The notes: generated by a model from the letters alone, not told the origin. DNA of 64,000 nucleotides from HXMU1420-13 sp965249965 (GCA_965249965.1 OZ252262.1:2046001-2110000), one strand, 5' to 3'; shown: positions 9,618-18,094, counted from the stretch's first letter. Program-made: numbers and translations.

Positions 9618-9986
9618 TTAAGCTTCGTTCTGTATTCCGAAATTTTCTTCAATCACTTGTTGAATCGTATGCTTTGGTAAAGCTCCTTGCGCCATTTGTG
9701 GTTGGCCTTCAACAGGAATAAAAAGAATAGAGGGAATGCTTCGAATACCAAAAACGGCAGCAAGTTCTTGCTCTGCTTCTGTATCAATTTTATAGATATC
9801 TACTTTCCCTGCATATTCATCCGAAAGTTCCTCAATTACAGGGGCAACCATTCGGCAAGGTCCGCACCAGTCGGCATAAAAATCAATGATAGCGGGGCGC
9901 TCTCCCTTATAATTCCAGTCTTTTTCTGTTTCGTAGTTAAAGATATTATCTAAGAATGTTTGCTTTGTTAAATGCTCTGCAGCCAT
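9618..9986 (-). CDS. trxA: Thioredoxin
   Basis: 122-residue thioredoxin: the active site WCGPCRM lies in FYADWCGPCRMVAPVI, and the cis-proline loop is IRSIPSILF. A disulfide reductant for cytoplasmic enzymes, plausibly including the ribonucleotide reductase nearby. It has an N-terminal extension of about 15 residues compared with E. coli TrxA and no signal peptide. The gene converges with the symporter gene (zero-base gap). TATCTTTG on the minus strand at 10012-10019 fits a -7 promoter box. Confidence 0.95.
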   Translation of the reverse strand: MAAEHLTKQTFLDNIFNYETEKDWNYKGERPAIIDFYADWCGPCRMVAPVIEELSDEYAGKVDIYKIDTEAEQELAAVFGIRSIPSILFIPVEGQPQMAQGALPKHTIQQVIEENFGIQNEA

Positions 9987-10247
9987 CGTTTTATCTTGAT
10001 TAATGTTGCAACAAAGATACGTATTGTTTTAAAAAAACCCTGACTTGTTATAATAAGCAGGAGTGGCATAATTCAAAGTGGAATGAGGAATAGGTTCGTT
10101 TGAAATTTCTTTACAACCAATTCCTAATTTTCAATAACTCCTTTTTACTATTTCTTTTTTCACTTTTCGAAGGTTATAACTACCATGTAACCAAAGTTCA
10201 ATTCACTCGTCTTTCATCGGGATTCATCAATAATAAAATCGGGTATT

Positions 10248-13200
10248 ATGAAATCTTTGTTTTCGCTGGCTGTAGCCATATTTATGTTCACTGCTGTACA
10301 AGCACAAATCACCCCGGAGTGGGTGCGATATCCAGCAATTTCACCGGACGGTGAAACCATCGCTTTTACCTATAAAGGGGATTTATATACGGTTCCATCA
10401 AGTGGTGGGGAAGCTCATCGTTTAACCTTCCATTTAGCGCATGATTATATGCCGGTGTGGAGTAACGATTCTCAGCACATTGCCTTTGCGTCCGATCGTC
10501 ATGGAAACTTCGATATTTTTGTAATGGAGGCAGCAGGTGGACCCGCAACCAGATTAACTTTTCATTCAAATTCAGAATCGCCCTATGCATTTAGTCCGGA
10601 TGATTCTGCAGTGCTTTTTGGGACTCATCGCCAGGATTTAGTAACCCACCGGCAACATCCTACAAGTACACAAGCTGAACTTTATTCTGTTCCGGTAACC
10701 GGTGGTCGAGTTGACCAGGTTCTGACAGTAGTTGCCCAGCATGTTTCGATGAAAGCAGACGGTTCTGGTTTTTTATACCAAGACCGACCCGGTGGTGAAG
10801 ATATTTGGAGAAAGCATCATCAATCTTCGGTTACGCGCGATATCTGGTTCTATGATATGAATTCAGGTGATCACACCAAACTCACAGAATTTCCCGGGGA
10901 AGATCGAAATCCGGTTTTTAACGCGGATGAAACGGCATTCTATTATTTGAGTGAGCAAAATGGAACGTATAATGTTCATTTGATGGATTTGAATTTAGGT
11001 TCAGCAACTCAGCTCACAGAATTTGATACTCATCCTGTACGCTTTTTGAGCGAAGGAAATGGAACCCTTGCTTTCACACATCATGGATTGTTATACAGTA
11101 TGCAAGAAAGTGGAGAACCAACTCTGGTTGATATTGCAATTCGTACTCAGGATGTTACCAATGCTGAAGAGTTAATCTCTGTAAACGGTGGGGTTTCAGA
11201 AATGGCGGTCTCGCCGGACGGAAAACAAATCGCATTTATCGCACGCGGTGAAGTTTTTGTAACCTCCAACGAAGGAAAATTCACTAAACGGTTGACCAAC
11301 ACAGCTGCAACCGAACGTTTTCTAACCTGGTCGGGCGATGGTGATGCCGTGATTTACTCGAGCGAGCGAGGTGGCAAATGGAGTATTTACCAAACCAAAA
11401 AAGTACGAGATGTTGAGCCTTTCTTCTATGCTGCAACCTTGTTGGAAGAAGAAGTTGTACTGGAAAACGAGTTTGATAATTACTTGCCGTCTATTTCCCC
11501 TGATGGCAAAAAAATGGCCTTCATCGAAGATCGCAGAACGCTAAAAGTGATGGATCTGGAATCTGAGCGTACGGTAAGCTTGCTCACACCAGAGGAATTA
11601 TTCCATATGCGCGATGGCGACAAATACTTTACGTGGAGCCCCGATAGTAAGTGGTTATTGGCTGATTTCGACAAGCTTCTGAATAATAGCGATGTCATTT
11701 TACTCGATGCCTCGGGAGAAGAAGAAATGAGAACCCTGGTTCCAAGCGGGTACTACGATGTGAGTCCGCAATGGGCGAACGAAGGCAAGCAGATGATTTG
11801 GTTCAGCAATCGAAATGGATTAAAAAGCTATGCAACGAGTGGAAGCACCGAGTACGATGTGTATTCCATGTTTTTTACCGAAGATGCCTGGGATCAATAC
11901 AACATGAGTAAAGAAGATTATGAGTTAAAGAAAGCCATTGAGGAAGCCAATAAGGCGAAAGAGGAGGAATCCGACGATGATGACGAGGACGAAGAAGAGG
12001 AGGAAGAAGAAGACAAATCTTTAACCTTCGATTGGGATGGCATGGATGAACGTACTGCGCGTTTAACCATACATTCAGCTCGAATTGGCGATGCGGTTCT
12101 TTCCAAGGATGCCTCCAAATTATATTACTTAGCCCGATTTGAAGGCGGTTACAACCTTTGGAGCACCGATCTTCGCACCAAAGAAACTAAAATTGCCCTT
12201 ACTCTGGATGCAAGTGGCGGAAGCTTGCAGTGGGATCAAAAAATGGAAAATCTGTATCTGTTAAGCAGCGGACGAATCGCCAAAATTGATCCCGATGCCG
12301 GCAAACGGACCGGAATTTCGATTAGCTCGGAAGTGACCTTAGATGCGGATGCAGAAAGAGATGCTATGTTCGATCACGTTTGGCTGAGAACCAGTAAAAT
12401 CTTTTATGAGCCAACTTTCCACGGAATCGATTGGGACATGATGTACGATGAGTATAAACCTAAAGTAGCCCATACCGGCAATGCGTTTGAATTCGCGGAA
12501 TTACTGAGTGAAATTCTGGGTGAATTGAATGTTTCCCACGCCGGTGGCAGAGCCCGGGGATCGTATGAAAATCCGGATGCCACAGCATCTTTGGGTATTT
12601 TCATGGATTACGAATTCGAAGAAGACGGTATCAAAATTTTGGAAGTGATAGAAGGCGGTCCGCTGGACAAAGCTGATTTTGAGGTAGAAGCCGGGATGAT
12701 CATCCACAAAATTGATGGCGAAGTAGTTGCAGCAAATCGGGATGTTGCAAGCTACCTCAACAGAAAAGCTGGCGACTTTACCCTCCTGGAAATCACCGAC
12801 GATCGTGGAAGAAATACGCAACAAATAACGGTTAAACCAATTTCGCTTGGCGCAGAATCTGGACTTTTATACGAGCGCTGGGTTGAGATGAACGAAAAAG
12901 AAGTAGAAGAGCGTAGTAACGGCCGCTTAGGATACGTGCATATTTCGGGTATGGGAGATCGCCAGTTCCGGGGAGTCATCGACAAAATGTTAGGCGAATA
13001 TTACGATAAAGAAGCCATTGTGGTGGATACACGAAACAATGGTGGGGGAGACCTGGTTGCCGATCTGCAAATGTTCTTTACCGGAATTGAATTTTTGACG
13101 TACGAAACGGAAGCCATGGTAGTTGGGGGAGAGCCGACTTCGCGATGGACCAAACCTGTGATCGGTTTATTTAACGAAAGCATGTACTCCGATGGTCACT

Positions 13201-13478
13201 GCTATGCGAGCGGTTTCGAAGATCTGGATCTGGGAACCTCTGTGGGAATGCCCGTTCCCGGTACCTGTAGTTTTGCAGGATGGGAAGGCTTACCAAATGG
13301 TAGCTTTTGGGGCGTGGTGCCTGTGAGCGCTAAAAACAAAGCCGGAGAGTGGTTAGAAAACAATCAAACCAATCCGGATATTATGGTTAAAAATATGCCG
13401 GGAGAAATCGATTTTGGTCGTGATGAGCAACTCGAAGTAGCCATCGATCAGATGCTGAAAGAACTGGATGAGGAGTGA
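10248..13478 (+). CDS. Tricorn-like S41 family peptidase
   Basis: 1076 residues with an N-terminal signal peptide (about 1-19, ending VQAQ). Residues 20-550 form WD40/TolB-like propeller repeats with recurrent SPDGxxIAF motifs. Residues 573-590 are an extremely acidic Asp/Glu run. A helical domain, a PDZ domain (about 780-870, GILEVIEGGPLD region) and the S41 catalytic domain follow; the nucleophile is probably the Ser in NESMYSDGHC. This is the tricorn protease order. With a signal peptide it should act in the periplasm or outside the cell, degrading peptides. Confidence 0.9.
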   Translation: MKSLFSLAVAIFMFTAVQAQITPEWVRYPAISPDGETIAFTYKGDLYTVPSSGGEAHRLTFHLAHDYMPVWSNDSQHIAFASDRHGNFDIFVMEAAGGPATRLTFHSNSESPYAFSPDDSAVLFGTHRQDLVTHRQHPTSTQAELYSVPVTGGRVDQVLTVVAQHVSMKADGSGFLYQDRPGGEDIWRKHHQSSVTRDIWFYDMNSGDHTKLTEFPGEDRNPVFNADETAFYYLSEQNGTYNVHLMDLNLGSATQLTEFDTHPVRFLSEGNGTLAFTHHGLLYSMQESGEPTLVDIAIRTQDVTNAEELISVNGGVSEMAVSPDGKQIAFIARGEVFVTSNEGKFTKRLTNTAATERFLTWSGDGDAVIYSSERGGKWSIYQTKKVRDVEPFFYAATLLEEEVVLENEFDNYLPSISPDGKKMAFIEDRRTLKVMDLESERTVSLLTPEELFHMRDGDKYFTWSPDSKWLLADFDKLLNNSDVILLDASGEEEMRTLVPSGYYDVSPQWANEGKQMIWFSNRNGLKSYATSGSTEYDVYSMFFTEDAWDQYNMSKEDYELKKAIEEANKAKEEESDDDDEDEEEEEEEDKSLTFDWDGMDERTARLTIHSARIGDAVLSKDASKLYYLARFEGGYNLWSTDLRTKETKIALTLDASGGSLQWDQKMENLYLLSSGRIAKIDPDAGKRTGISISSEVTLDADAERDAMFDHVWLRTSKIFYEPTFHGIDWDMMYDEYKPKVAHTGNAFEFAELLSEILGELNVSHAGGRARGSYENPDATASLGIFMDYEFEEDGIKILEVIEGGPLDKADFEVEAGMIIHKIDGEVVAANRDVASYLNRKAGDFTLLEITDDRGRNTQQITVKPISLGAESGLLYERWVEMNEKEVEERSNGRLGYVHISGMGDRQFRGVIDKMLGEYYDKEAIVVDTRNNGGGDLVADLQMFFTGIEFLTYETEAMVVGGEPTSRWTKPVIGLFNESMYSDGHCYASGFEDLDLGTSVGMPVPGTCSFAGWEGLPNGSFWGVVPVSAKNKAGEWLENNQTNPDIMVKNMPGEIDFGRDEQLEVAIDQMLKELDEE

Positions 13479-13499
13479 TCTAATATCAAAAATTTTGTC

Positions 13500-13543
13500 A
13501 TCCTGAACCCTGTGCTGAACTCGTTTCAGTATTGTTTCAGGAT
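13500..13543. repeat. Interspersed inverted repeat ATCCTGAA...TTCAGGAT
   Basis: ATCCTGAA at 13500-13507 and TTCAGGAT at 13536-13543 form a stem. A shorter version of the same element is at 34131-34151, so it is a dispersed intergenic repeat. It directly precedes the tricorn-gene terminator. Confidence 0.55.
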
Positions 13544-13545
13544 CT

Positions 13546-13572
13546 AAAAGGCGCTTTCGGGCGCCTTTTTTA
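13546..13572 (+). terminator. Rho-independent terminator of the tricorn-like peptidase gene
   Basis: AAAAGGCGC and GCGCCTTTT form a GC-rich stem around TTTCGG, followed by a T-run, about 70 bases after the stop codon. Confidence 0.85.
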
Positions 13573-13603
13573 TTTACAGATACTATGCTGTTTCTTGCAT
13601 CTG

Positions 13604-13682
13604 TGGGTTCATGAAGGGTTAAAACCCTTCATTTGGTGAAATCTTGTTTGTCCAGGATAAGGACTTCAGTCCTTCGAACCCA
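13604..13682. repeat. REP-like nested palindrome
   Basis: An outer inverted repeat, TGGGTTC (13604-13610) and GAACCCA (13676-13682), encloses two hairpins: ATGAAGGGTT/AACCCTTCAT (13610-13631) and AAGGACT/AGTCCTT. The fold would be a three-way junction, as in repetitive extragenic palindromes. The rest of the gap up to 13893 has no credible gene. Confidence 0.5.
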
Positions 13683-13815
13683 TGACCAACCATTCTAAGG
13701 AGCTTACTTTTTTAACACCAGAGATTACTCCCCGCCATACTCTTGATTCTTTTATTAATAGCTCTATATTATATACCGTGCGAACGGGGAAGTCCTTACA
13801 CTTTTTTTTGAGATT

Positions 13816-13847
13816 ATCGGAACCAAATGCGTGAAATCTGTTCCGAT
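13816..13847. repeat. Inverted repeat ATCGGAAC/GTTCCGAT left of the cassette array
   Basis: ATCGGAAC at 13816-13823 and GTTCCGAT at 13840-13847 form a perfect 8-bp stem around 16 bases, in the geneless stretch before the first cassette. Its role is unknown; it could be an operator or a remnant of the integron platform. Confidence 0.35.
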
Positions 13848-13893
13848 TACCTCCTGAGAAGTGGCTTAATGGGCGAATAAAAGTGATTCAAGG

Positions 13894-13946
13894 ATGTTAT
13901 ACGAACACTCTGCGTTTCCACCCGTTCGGATAATAATATGTTATAG
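13894..13946. other. Left boundary of the cassette array; possible attI remnant
   Basis: The first cassette begins with the core GTTATAG at 13940-13946. The sequence left of it does not match the right half of the attC sites of this array, so it is not simply another attC. The octamer ATGTTATA occurs twice in direct orientation (13894-13901 and 13938-13945), recalling the direct repeats that flank the simple site in attI1. No integrase gene lies in the gap. The attI interpretation is tentative. Confidence 0.35.
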
Positions 13947-13963
13947 GGCTATTAAATTATTCG

Positions 13964-14152
13964 TCAAATATCTCCCCAAACTAAAACAATAATTAAAACC
14001 AGACTGAACAATACTAAACCAAACAACTGATAAAACATTATGTTCTTCATTAAATGCGTTTGGTTTTTCCAGTCCTTATATAATGCTCTATTCTTGAAAA
14101 CGAAAAATGAGCAAATAATAATTATTGCTAAACAGAAGATGATTGGTTCCAT
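13964..14152 (-). CDS. Cassette 1: small two-span membrane protein, gene reversed in its cassette
   Basis: 62 residues from an ATG at 14152. Two hydrophobic segments (about 3-18 and 41-59) flank a basic middle (KNRALYKDWKNQTHLMKN). Function unknown. The gene reads leftward, opposite to all other cassette genes and towards the cassette start, so it must use its own promoter. Rightward frames here run into the attC and look like chance. Confidence 0.6.
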   Translation of the reverse strand: MEPIIFCLAIIIICSFFVFKNRALYKDWKNQTHLMKNIMFYQLFGLVLFSLVLIIVLVWGDI

Positions 14153-14200
14153 ATTTAAGGTTAGCTCAAAATTATCTAAAATGGTATTTCAATCTCGCCC

Positions 14201-14323
14201 TATAACAAGCGTTTCAAGTCGGACGCAGGTAGTGTTCGAACTTAAGCTTGTAGGCAATAAAAATATTCTGTTACTTCAACAAAAACCGAAAACCTGCGCC
14301 GCTTAAACGCCGGGTCGTTATGT
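14201..14323 (+). repeat. attC site 1 (123-bp class)
   Basis: Begins TATAACAAGCGTTTCAA, ends ACGCCGGGTCGTTATGT with core GTTATGT at 14317-14323. The arms GGACGCAGG and CCTGCGCC pair across the AT-rich loop. Confidence 0.93.
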
Positions 14324-14343
14324 GCGATAAAATCAGCTAAGTG

Positions 14344-14754
14344 ATGAATAAAAAAAACATAGTTAAGAGAGGAGTAGCTACAATCATTGACTATACTACA
14401 TACTTCCTGATAGATTTTGTTTACATAATTACATTTGGTGAGGCAATTAGTGACAATGTTTTGCATGCTAAAGGGTGGTATCACTTTATTTTTCCAATCA
14501 TCTTTTGGATACTCTACTTTCCACTAATTGAATCTAGAAATGGGAAAACATTGGGGCATTATATAACCAATCTAAAAGTCATCAATTTAAAAGGCGGAAA
14601 AATTTCATTCACACAGTCGTTTAAAAGAAGAAGTCTAGATTCAATAGAACTTATACTTACATTTGGGATTCTAGCAGTAATTATTGTTTTTATGTTTAAT
14701 AAAAATCAAAGACTTGGTGATTTGTTAGCTAACACATCTGTTGTTCAAGACTAA
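14344..14754 (+). CDS. Cassette 2: RDD family membrane protein
   Basis: 136 residues with the RDD-family signature: an early basic-acidic motif (RGVATIIDYTTYFLIDF), a middle GKTLGHYITNLKVINLKGGKISFTQ-like segment, and terminal QRLGDLLANTSVV. Three membrane spans. RDD proteins are poorly defined membrane proteins, some implicated in ion or compatible-solute transport. An in-frame GTG lies three bases upstream at 14341. The gene starts about 25 bases after the cassette core, as is typical. Confidence 0.8.
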   Translation: MNKKNIVKRGVATIIDYTTYFLIDFVYIITFGEAISDNVLHAKGWYHFIFPIIFWILYFPLIESRNGKTLGHYITNLKVINLKGGKISFTQSFKRRSLDSIELILTFGILAVIIVFMFNKNQRLGDLLANTSVVQD

Positions 14755-14758
14755 TCGC

Positions 14759-14881
14759 ACATAACAAGCGTTTCAATGGGACGCAGACGGAGTGCGATCA
14801 ATAACTTGTGTGCACTAAAACAAATCAGTTACTTCAACAAAAACTTAATCCCTGCGCCCATTAAACGCAGGGTCGTTAGTA
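14759..14881 (+). repeat. attC site 2 (123-bp class)
   Basis: Begins ACATAACAAGCGTTTCAAT, core GTTAGTA at 14875-14881; arms GGGACGCAG and CTGCGCCC. Confidence 0.93.
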
Positions 14882-14898
14882 ACACTTAAATTCTATCA

Positions 14899-15360
14899 AT
14901 GAAAACTTTCTTTAAAATTATCGGGGTTCTTTTTGGTCTTCTTGTCTTAGGTATAATCATTTTCATTTTTATGGGTAGAAACTCACTTAAAGAATTAAAT
15001 GAAATGCAGGCAATGACAGATGAAATTATGGAGAACTTAGACTCGGAATCTGTCTACGAATTATTTCCAGAAAAGTACTTTCCCAAGTCGGATTTATATC
15101 CAATAATTGGTGGTATTGCGCAAAATTGTGATTGGCAAAACAGAGATGGAAAATTTGTAGACTTTTTTAATCACAAAAAAATTGGCGGTGTTGACGAAGT
15201 CTCTTTTATCTATGAATATTACCTTAGTTGTGACAGTTTACGTTTTATTGTCACAGTAGCAAGACTTGAAGAGCCAGAAGTTATGGGGTTTCATCTAGAA
15301 CCACTTGAAAATGAGAATCCGATGGTTTTGTTTCCCGAAAAACAGCTTATAAATCGTTAA
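14899..15360 (+). CDS. Cassette 3: unknown membrane-anchored protein (first copy)
   Basis: 153 residues: an N-terminal membrane anchor (about 5-26, IIGVLFGLLVLGIIIFIFMG) followed by a soluble domain containing two Cys (QNCDW and LSCDS). No family recognised. The whole cassette, including attC, is repeated without visible difference at 20016-20623. This and the anchor suggest an exported or periplasm-facing protein, function unknown. Confidence 0.75.
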   Translation: MKTFFKIIGVLFGLLVLGIIIFIFMGRNSLKELNEMQAMTDEIMENLDSESVYELFPEKYFPKSDLYPIIGGIAQNCDWQNRDGKFVDFFNHKKIGGVDEVSFIYEYYLSCDSLRFIVTVARLEEPEVMGFHLEPLENENPMVLFPEKQLINR

Positions 15361-15366
15361 TTATGT

Positions 15367-15489
15367 TACTAACAAGCGTTTCAATGGGACGCAGGTAGGG
15401 TTTGCACTTAGGCTTGTACCAATGAAAACAATTCAGTTACTTCAATTAAATACGAAAACCTGCGCCCATTAAACGCGGGGTCGTTATAC
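15367..15489 (+). repeat. attC site 3 (123-bp class)
   Basis: Begins TTACTAACAAGCGTTTCAA, core GTTATAC at 15483-15489. Identical through the loop to attC 13. Confidence 0.93.
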
Positions 15490-15511
15490 TGCTTTAAAGA
15501 TTACTTCTAAA

Positions 15512-15967
15512 TTGGAAAAAGAAACACAAATAGTTAGCAGATATTTATTAGGCTTTAGAGCCTTCATGATTCTTTTCTGGTCTGGATTGGCAATTTATTT
15601 CGCAATTGAATTTCCAAAAGCATGGTTCGATGAAAGTTATTCTAAAACTGGTTTAGCAATTATTGGTATCCCCTGTATTCTAATGGTAATTGCTGGACTA
15701 TACATTTTTATAGTTCACCGAATAACTCTGACAAATAACTTTATTGAAGACAGAACCCTGATTGCCAATCGTATTTATTTCAATCAAATTAAAAATGTTG
15801 TCCTCGGACCTAATTTTGTAGAAATCCATTCAGAAGAAAAGAAAAAGATCCTCGTTAGCATGAATCATGAAAAATACGATGATATAAAGTGGTTGATCTT
15901 AGATAAAGTTGAATCACAAGACATAACTAGTGTTTCAACAAGGAAAAGGTATCGCAAGTCATGGTAA
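15512..15967 (+). CDS. Cassette 4: two-span membrane protein, possibly PH-like cytosolic part
   Basis: 151 residues from a TTG start. Two membrane segments (about 14-33 and 45-66) precede a cytosolic part with alternating strands (ITLTNNFIEDRTLIANRIYFNQIKNV) that resembles bacterial PH-type (bPH) domains. That resemblance is by eye only. Function unknown. It starts 28 bases after the cassette core. Confidence 0.65.
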   Translation: MEKETQIVSRYLLGFRAFMILFWSGLAIYFAIEFPKAWFDESYSKTGLAIIGIPCILMVIAGLYIFIVHRITLTNNFIEDRTLIANRIYFNQIKNVVLGPNFVEIHSEEKKKILVSMNHEKYDDIKWLILDKVESQDITSVSTRKRYRKSW

Positions 15968-15974
15968 ATCAGCA

Positions 15975-16064
15975 GTATAACAAGCGTTTCAAGCGGACTC
16001 GGACGAAGTGCGAGTCTTTAATTTTAATAACCAGGCTCGCCGCTTAAACGCCGGGTCGTTAGGT
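15975..16064 (+). repeat. attC site 4 (90-bp class)
   Basis: Begins GTATAACAAGCGTTTCAAG, core GTTAGGT at 16058-16064; arms GCGGACTCG and the CTCGCCGC side. Confidence 0.93.
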
Positions 16065-16082
16065 AAACTCTTTCCAATTCTG

Positions 16083-16421
16083 ATGTTAAAAGTACTTTCC
16101 TTAATATTTCTAGTATCACTTATCTATTCTTGCTCAGAGTCTGTTGAAACCTTAGATAACTTGAAAGGTCTTGAGGAAACCGAAGTTGTTTCAAAATATG
16201 GAAGTCCAGAATCTGTGAATTCGTATAACATGAATGATGATATTGTTCTACTTGAAATAAATGGAAGACTACTTTCATACTTTCCCGCTGATTCATCAAT
16301 TCAAATTCGCGATATGGTTTGGAATAAAGTGGGTTACACAATAAAAGTATGGTTTCACGAAAGTGACAGTAAACTAGAAGTAATAGATGCAATCAAATAC
16401 AAAGATTCAGTTATTTTCTAA
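16083..16421 (+). CDS. Cassette 5: small lipoprotein
   Basis: 112 residues from ATG 16083: a hydrophobic signal then LIYSCSES, a lipobox with Cys at about residue 17. The frame stays open upstream into the attC, but a start there would precede the cassette core, so the ATG is preferred. The mature part (about 95 residues) contains a VSKYGSPESVNS stretch similar to small outer-membrane lipoproteins of the SmpA/BamE kind; not strong enough for a family call. Confidence 0.65.
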   Translation: MLKVLSLIFLVSLIYSCSESVETLDNLKGLEETEVVSKYGSPESVNSYNMNDDIVLLEINGRLLSYFPADSSIQIRDMVWNKVGYTIKVWFHESDSKLEVIDAIKYKDSVIF

Positions 16422-16431
16422 AATTGGAAGT

Positions 16432-16562
16432 TTACCTAACAAGCGTTTCAAGCGGACTCCCCGCCTGTCCACAGGTTTGTGGACGCGGGGCAGGCGAACT
16501 TGGCTTAAAGCTTTTAACTTAAATCAACTACGGCTCGCCGCTTAAACGCCGGGTCGTTATGT
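16432..16562 (+). repeat. attC site 5 (long class with inserted hairpin)
   Basis: Core GTTATGT at 16556-16562. The loop contains a GC-rich hairpin: CCCCGC (16459-16464) and GTCCAC pair with GTGGAC and GCGGGG (16485-16490). Shared only with attC 14. Confidence 0.92.
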
Positions 16563-16877
16563 GCCCGGCCAAGCTATTCTTTTTGGTGCTGGGCTTTTGG
16601 GTAACTCGTTTTTCAATTTCTGCTAAGTAAATCTGTCATCGCTGTTGGTGGTGTGCCCCTTTTGCGCTGGTAATCTGCGCTCTTCTTTTTTTTGGCTTTT
16701 TAAGTCGGTCGGTTTTCTTCTCCTTTTTCAAATTCCCGCAGCGCTCGGAGCGTTGTTGCTTGGCTCCAAATCTGCAGTTCCGGTTTAGCCTGTCCGGTCA
16801 ACGTAGGTAAATCTCAGCTTGCGCTAGTCCATTGCTTTTGCCACATTTAGGGGCAGCTTGTTGGTGGGTCAGTTTTC
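16563..16877. other. Cassette 6: no evident gene
   Basis: About 315 bases between attC 5 and attC 6 without a convincing reading frame of 60 codons or more. The composition is unlike the other cassettes: T/C-rich on the plus strand, with G/C-rich stretches (for example around 16740-16755). Gene-less cassettes are known in integrons and may carry promoters or small RNAs. Nothing specific can be assigned here. Confidence 0.6.
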
Positions 16878-16967
16878 ACATAACAAGCGTTTCAAACGGA
16901 CTCGAACGCGGTTCGGGGCTTTAATTTTAATAACACGGCTCGCCGCTTAAACGCAGGGTCGTTATAG
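16878..16967 (+). repeat. attC site 6 (90-bp class)
   Basis: Begins ACATAACAAGCGTTTCAAA, core GTTATAG at 16961-16967. Confidence 0.93.
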
Positions 16968-16975
16968 GCTTAGAA

Positions 16976-17263
16976 ATGAATACAACTGGTTTAAGAGCTA
17001 TTCGAAGGTCGAAAAAGTATTTCAGAAACCTTGGAATCGCACTTCTACTATTTTCAATACTACTTTTATTTTCGGTCTTAAATCAAGATTCAACACTAAC
17101 TGTTAATGGTGTTGAAATAACAGATCCAAATCTTAGAAAGAGATTCTTACAAGTACCAATATCATTTTCAATCATTGCTTTGTTTCTTGTTTTATTCCCA
17201 AAGAGATTTTTCTTCAATCTTTCTATTTATTTGGCTAAGCTTGTTAAACCATTGCGCCTATAA
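16976..17263 (+). CDS. Cassette 7: small two-span membrane protein
   Basis: 95 residues: a basic N-terminus (LRAIRRSKKYFRN), two hydrophobic segments (about 19-36 and 57-75) and a short loop containing LTVNGVEITDP. No family recognised. The gene starts 15 bases after the cassette start, and its TAA stop lies within the attC (CTATAAC), showing how tightly the cassette is packed. Confidence 0.65.
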   Translation: MNTTGLRAIRRSKKYFRNLGIALLLFSILLLFSVLNQDSTLTVNGVEITDPNLRKRFLQVPISFSIIALFLVLFPKRFFFNLSIYLAKLVKPLRL

Positions 17264-17380
17264 CAAGCGTTTCAATGGGACGCAGACGGAGTGCGATCAA
17301 TAACTTGTCTGCAATAAAATAAATCAGTTACTTCAACAAAAACTAAATCTCTGCGCCCATTAAACGCCGGGTCGTTATGG
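17258..17380 (+). repeat. attC site 7 (123-bp class)
   Basis: Begins CTATAACAAGCGTTTCAAT, core GTTATGG at 17374-17380. Loop nearly the same as attC 2. Confidence 0.93.
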
Positions 17381-17402
17381 CACTTTTCAAAATTTCGAGT
17401 TA

Positions 17403-17699
17403 ATGTCGAACTTACTTTTCATTACCTGTTTTATTCTAGTTGGTTTGCATACAGTATTATTCGTTTTCTTTACAGAGAAATTAAAAAAGGAATATCCAAA
17501 GAAATATGAAGAACTAGGTAGCCCTACAATTTTTTCAATGAGAGGCGGAACTTCAAACTTCAGAAAATTCCTTAGAAAAAGAGAATATATTTCTATGGAA
17601 AACGAATCATTAAAGCTGTTAGGCGATCTTTTTCTAATTACCAGAATCCTTTTTTTTGTAGGTTTTATTAGCTTGTTCGTTACGTTCTTCGTGCCATAA
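17403..17699 (+). CDS. Cassette 8: small membrane protein
   Basis: 98 residues with an N-terminal membrane segment (about 3-24) and a C-terminal one (about 76-96). The loop between them is basic and has EKLKKEYPKKYEELGSP and GGTSNFRKFLRKREY, a pattern seen in uncharacterised two-span proteins. The stop codon lies in the following attC. Function unknown. Confidence 0.65.
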   Translation: MSNLLFITCFILVGLHTVLFVFFTEKLKKEYPKKYEELGSPTIFSMRGGTSNFRKFLRKREYISMENESLKLLGDLFLITRILFFVGFISLFVTFFVP

Positions 17700-17783
17700 C
17701 AAGCGTTTCAAGCGGACTCGGACGAAGTGCGAGTCTTTAATTTTAATAACTCGACTCGCCGCTTAAACGCAGGGTCGTTATGT
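17694..17783 (+). repeat. attC site 8 (90-bp class)
   Basis: Begins CCATAACAAGCGTTTCAAG, core GTTATGT at 17777-17783. Confidence 0.93.
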
Positions 17784-17809
17784 GCAAATAGATTATTAAA
17801 TCTACAAGT

Positions 17810-17992
17810 ATGATCATTGGGATTTTATTTATAGCTATTTCAGCAATACTTCTATACCAATTTTATCAGTTAAAAAAAGATGGGTATGACAGGAATAGTC
17901 CAGAATATTTAAAAGCAGCTACTTATTCGGGTTCTGGTTTTCTTTTACTGTTATTTGGTATACTTAATATCATGTTGTCATTTGACACATAA
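17810..17992 (+). CDS. Cassette 9: very small two-span membrane protein
   Basis: 60 residues: hydrophobic segments at about 1-18 and 38-57 with a polar loop (YQLKKDGYDRNSPEYLKAA). The stop codon again overlaps the attC. No family recognised. It fits the trend of tiny membrane proteins in this array. Confidence 0.6.
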   Translation: MIIGILFIAISAILLYQFYQLKKDGYDRNSPEYLKAATYSGSGFLLLLFGILNIMLSFDT

Positions 17993-18076
17993 CAAGCGTT
18001 TCAAACGGACTCGTTTAGGGTTCGGTAATTTAATAATTAAAACCAGACTCGCCGCTTAAACGCGGGGTCGTTATAG
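17987..18076 (+). repeat. attC site 9 (90-bp class)
   Basis: Begins ACATAACAAGCGTTTCAAA, core GTTATAG at 18070-18076. Confidence 0.93.
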
Positions 18077-18094
18077 GGCTCACTAAACCACTAT

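Noticed and set aside
13479..13939. Search for an integron integrase gene left of the array
   Set aside because: The gap contains a terminator, REP-like palindromes and short inverted repeats but no integrase-like frame on either strand.
14040..14306. 88-codon rightward frame in cassette 1
   Set aside because: It runs through the attC site and has no plausible protein features; the leftward gene in the same cassette has two clear membrane spans.
16008..16082. Upstream extension of the cassette 5 gene
   Set aside because: It would start inside attC 4, before the cassette core; the ATG at 16083 opens a clear lipoprotein signal.
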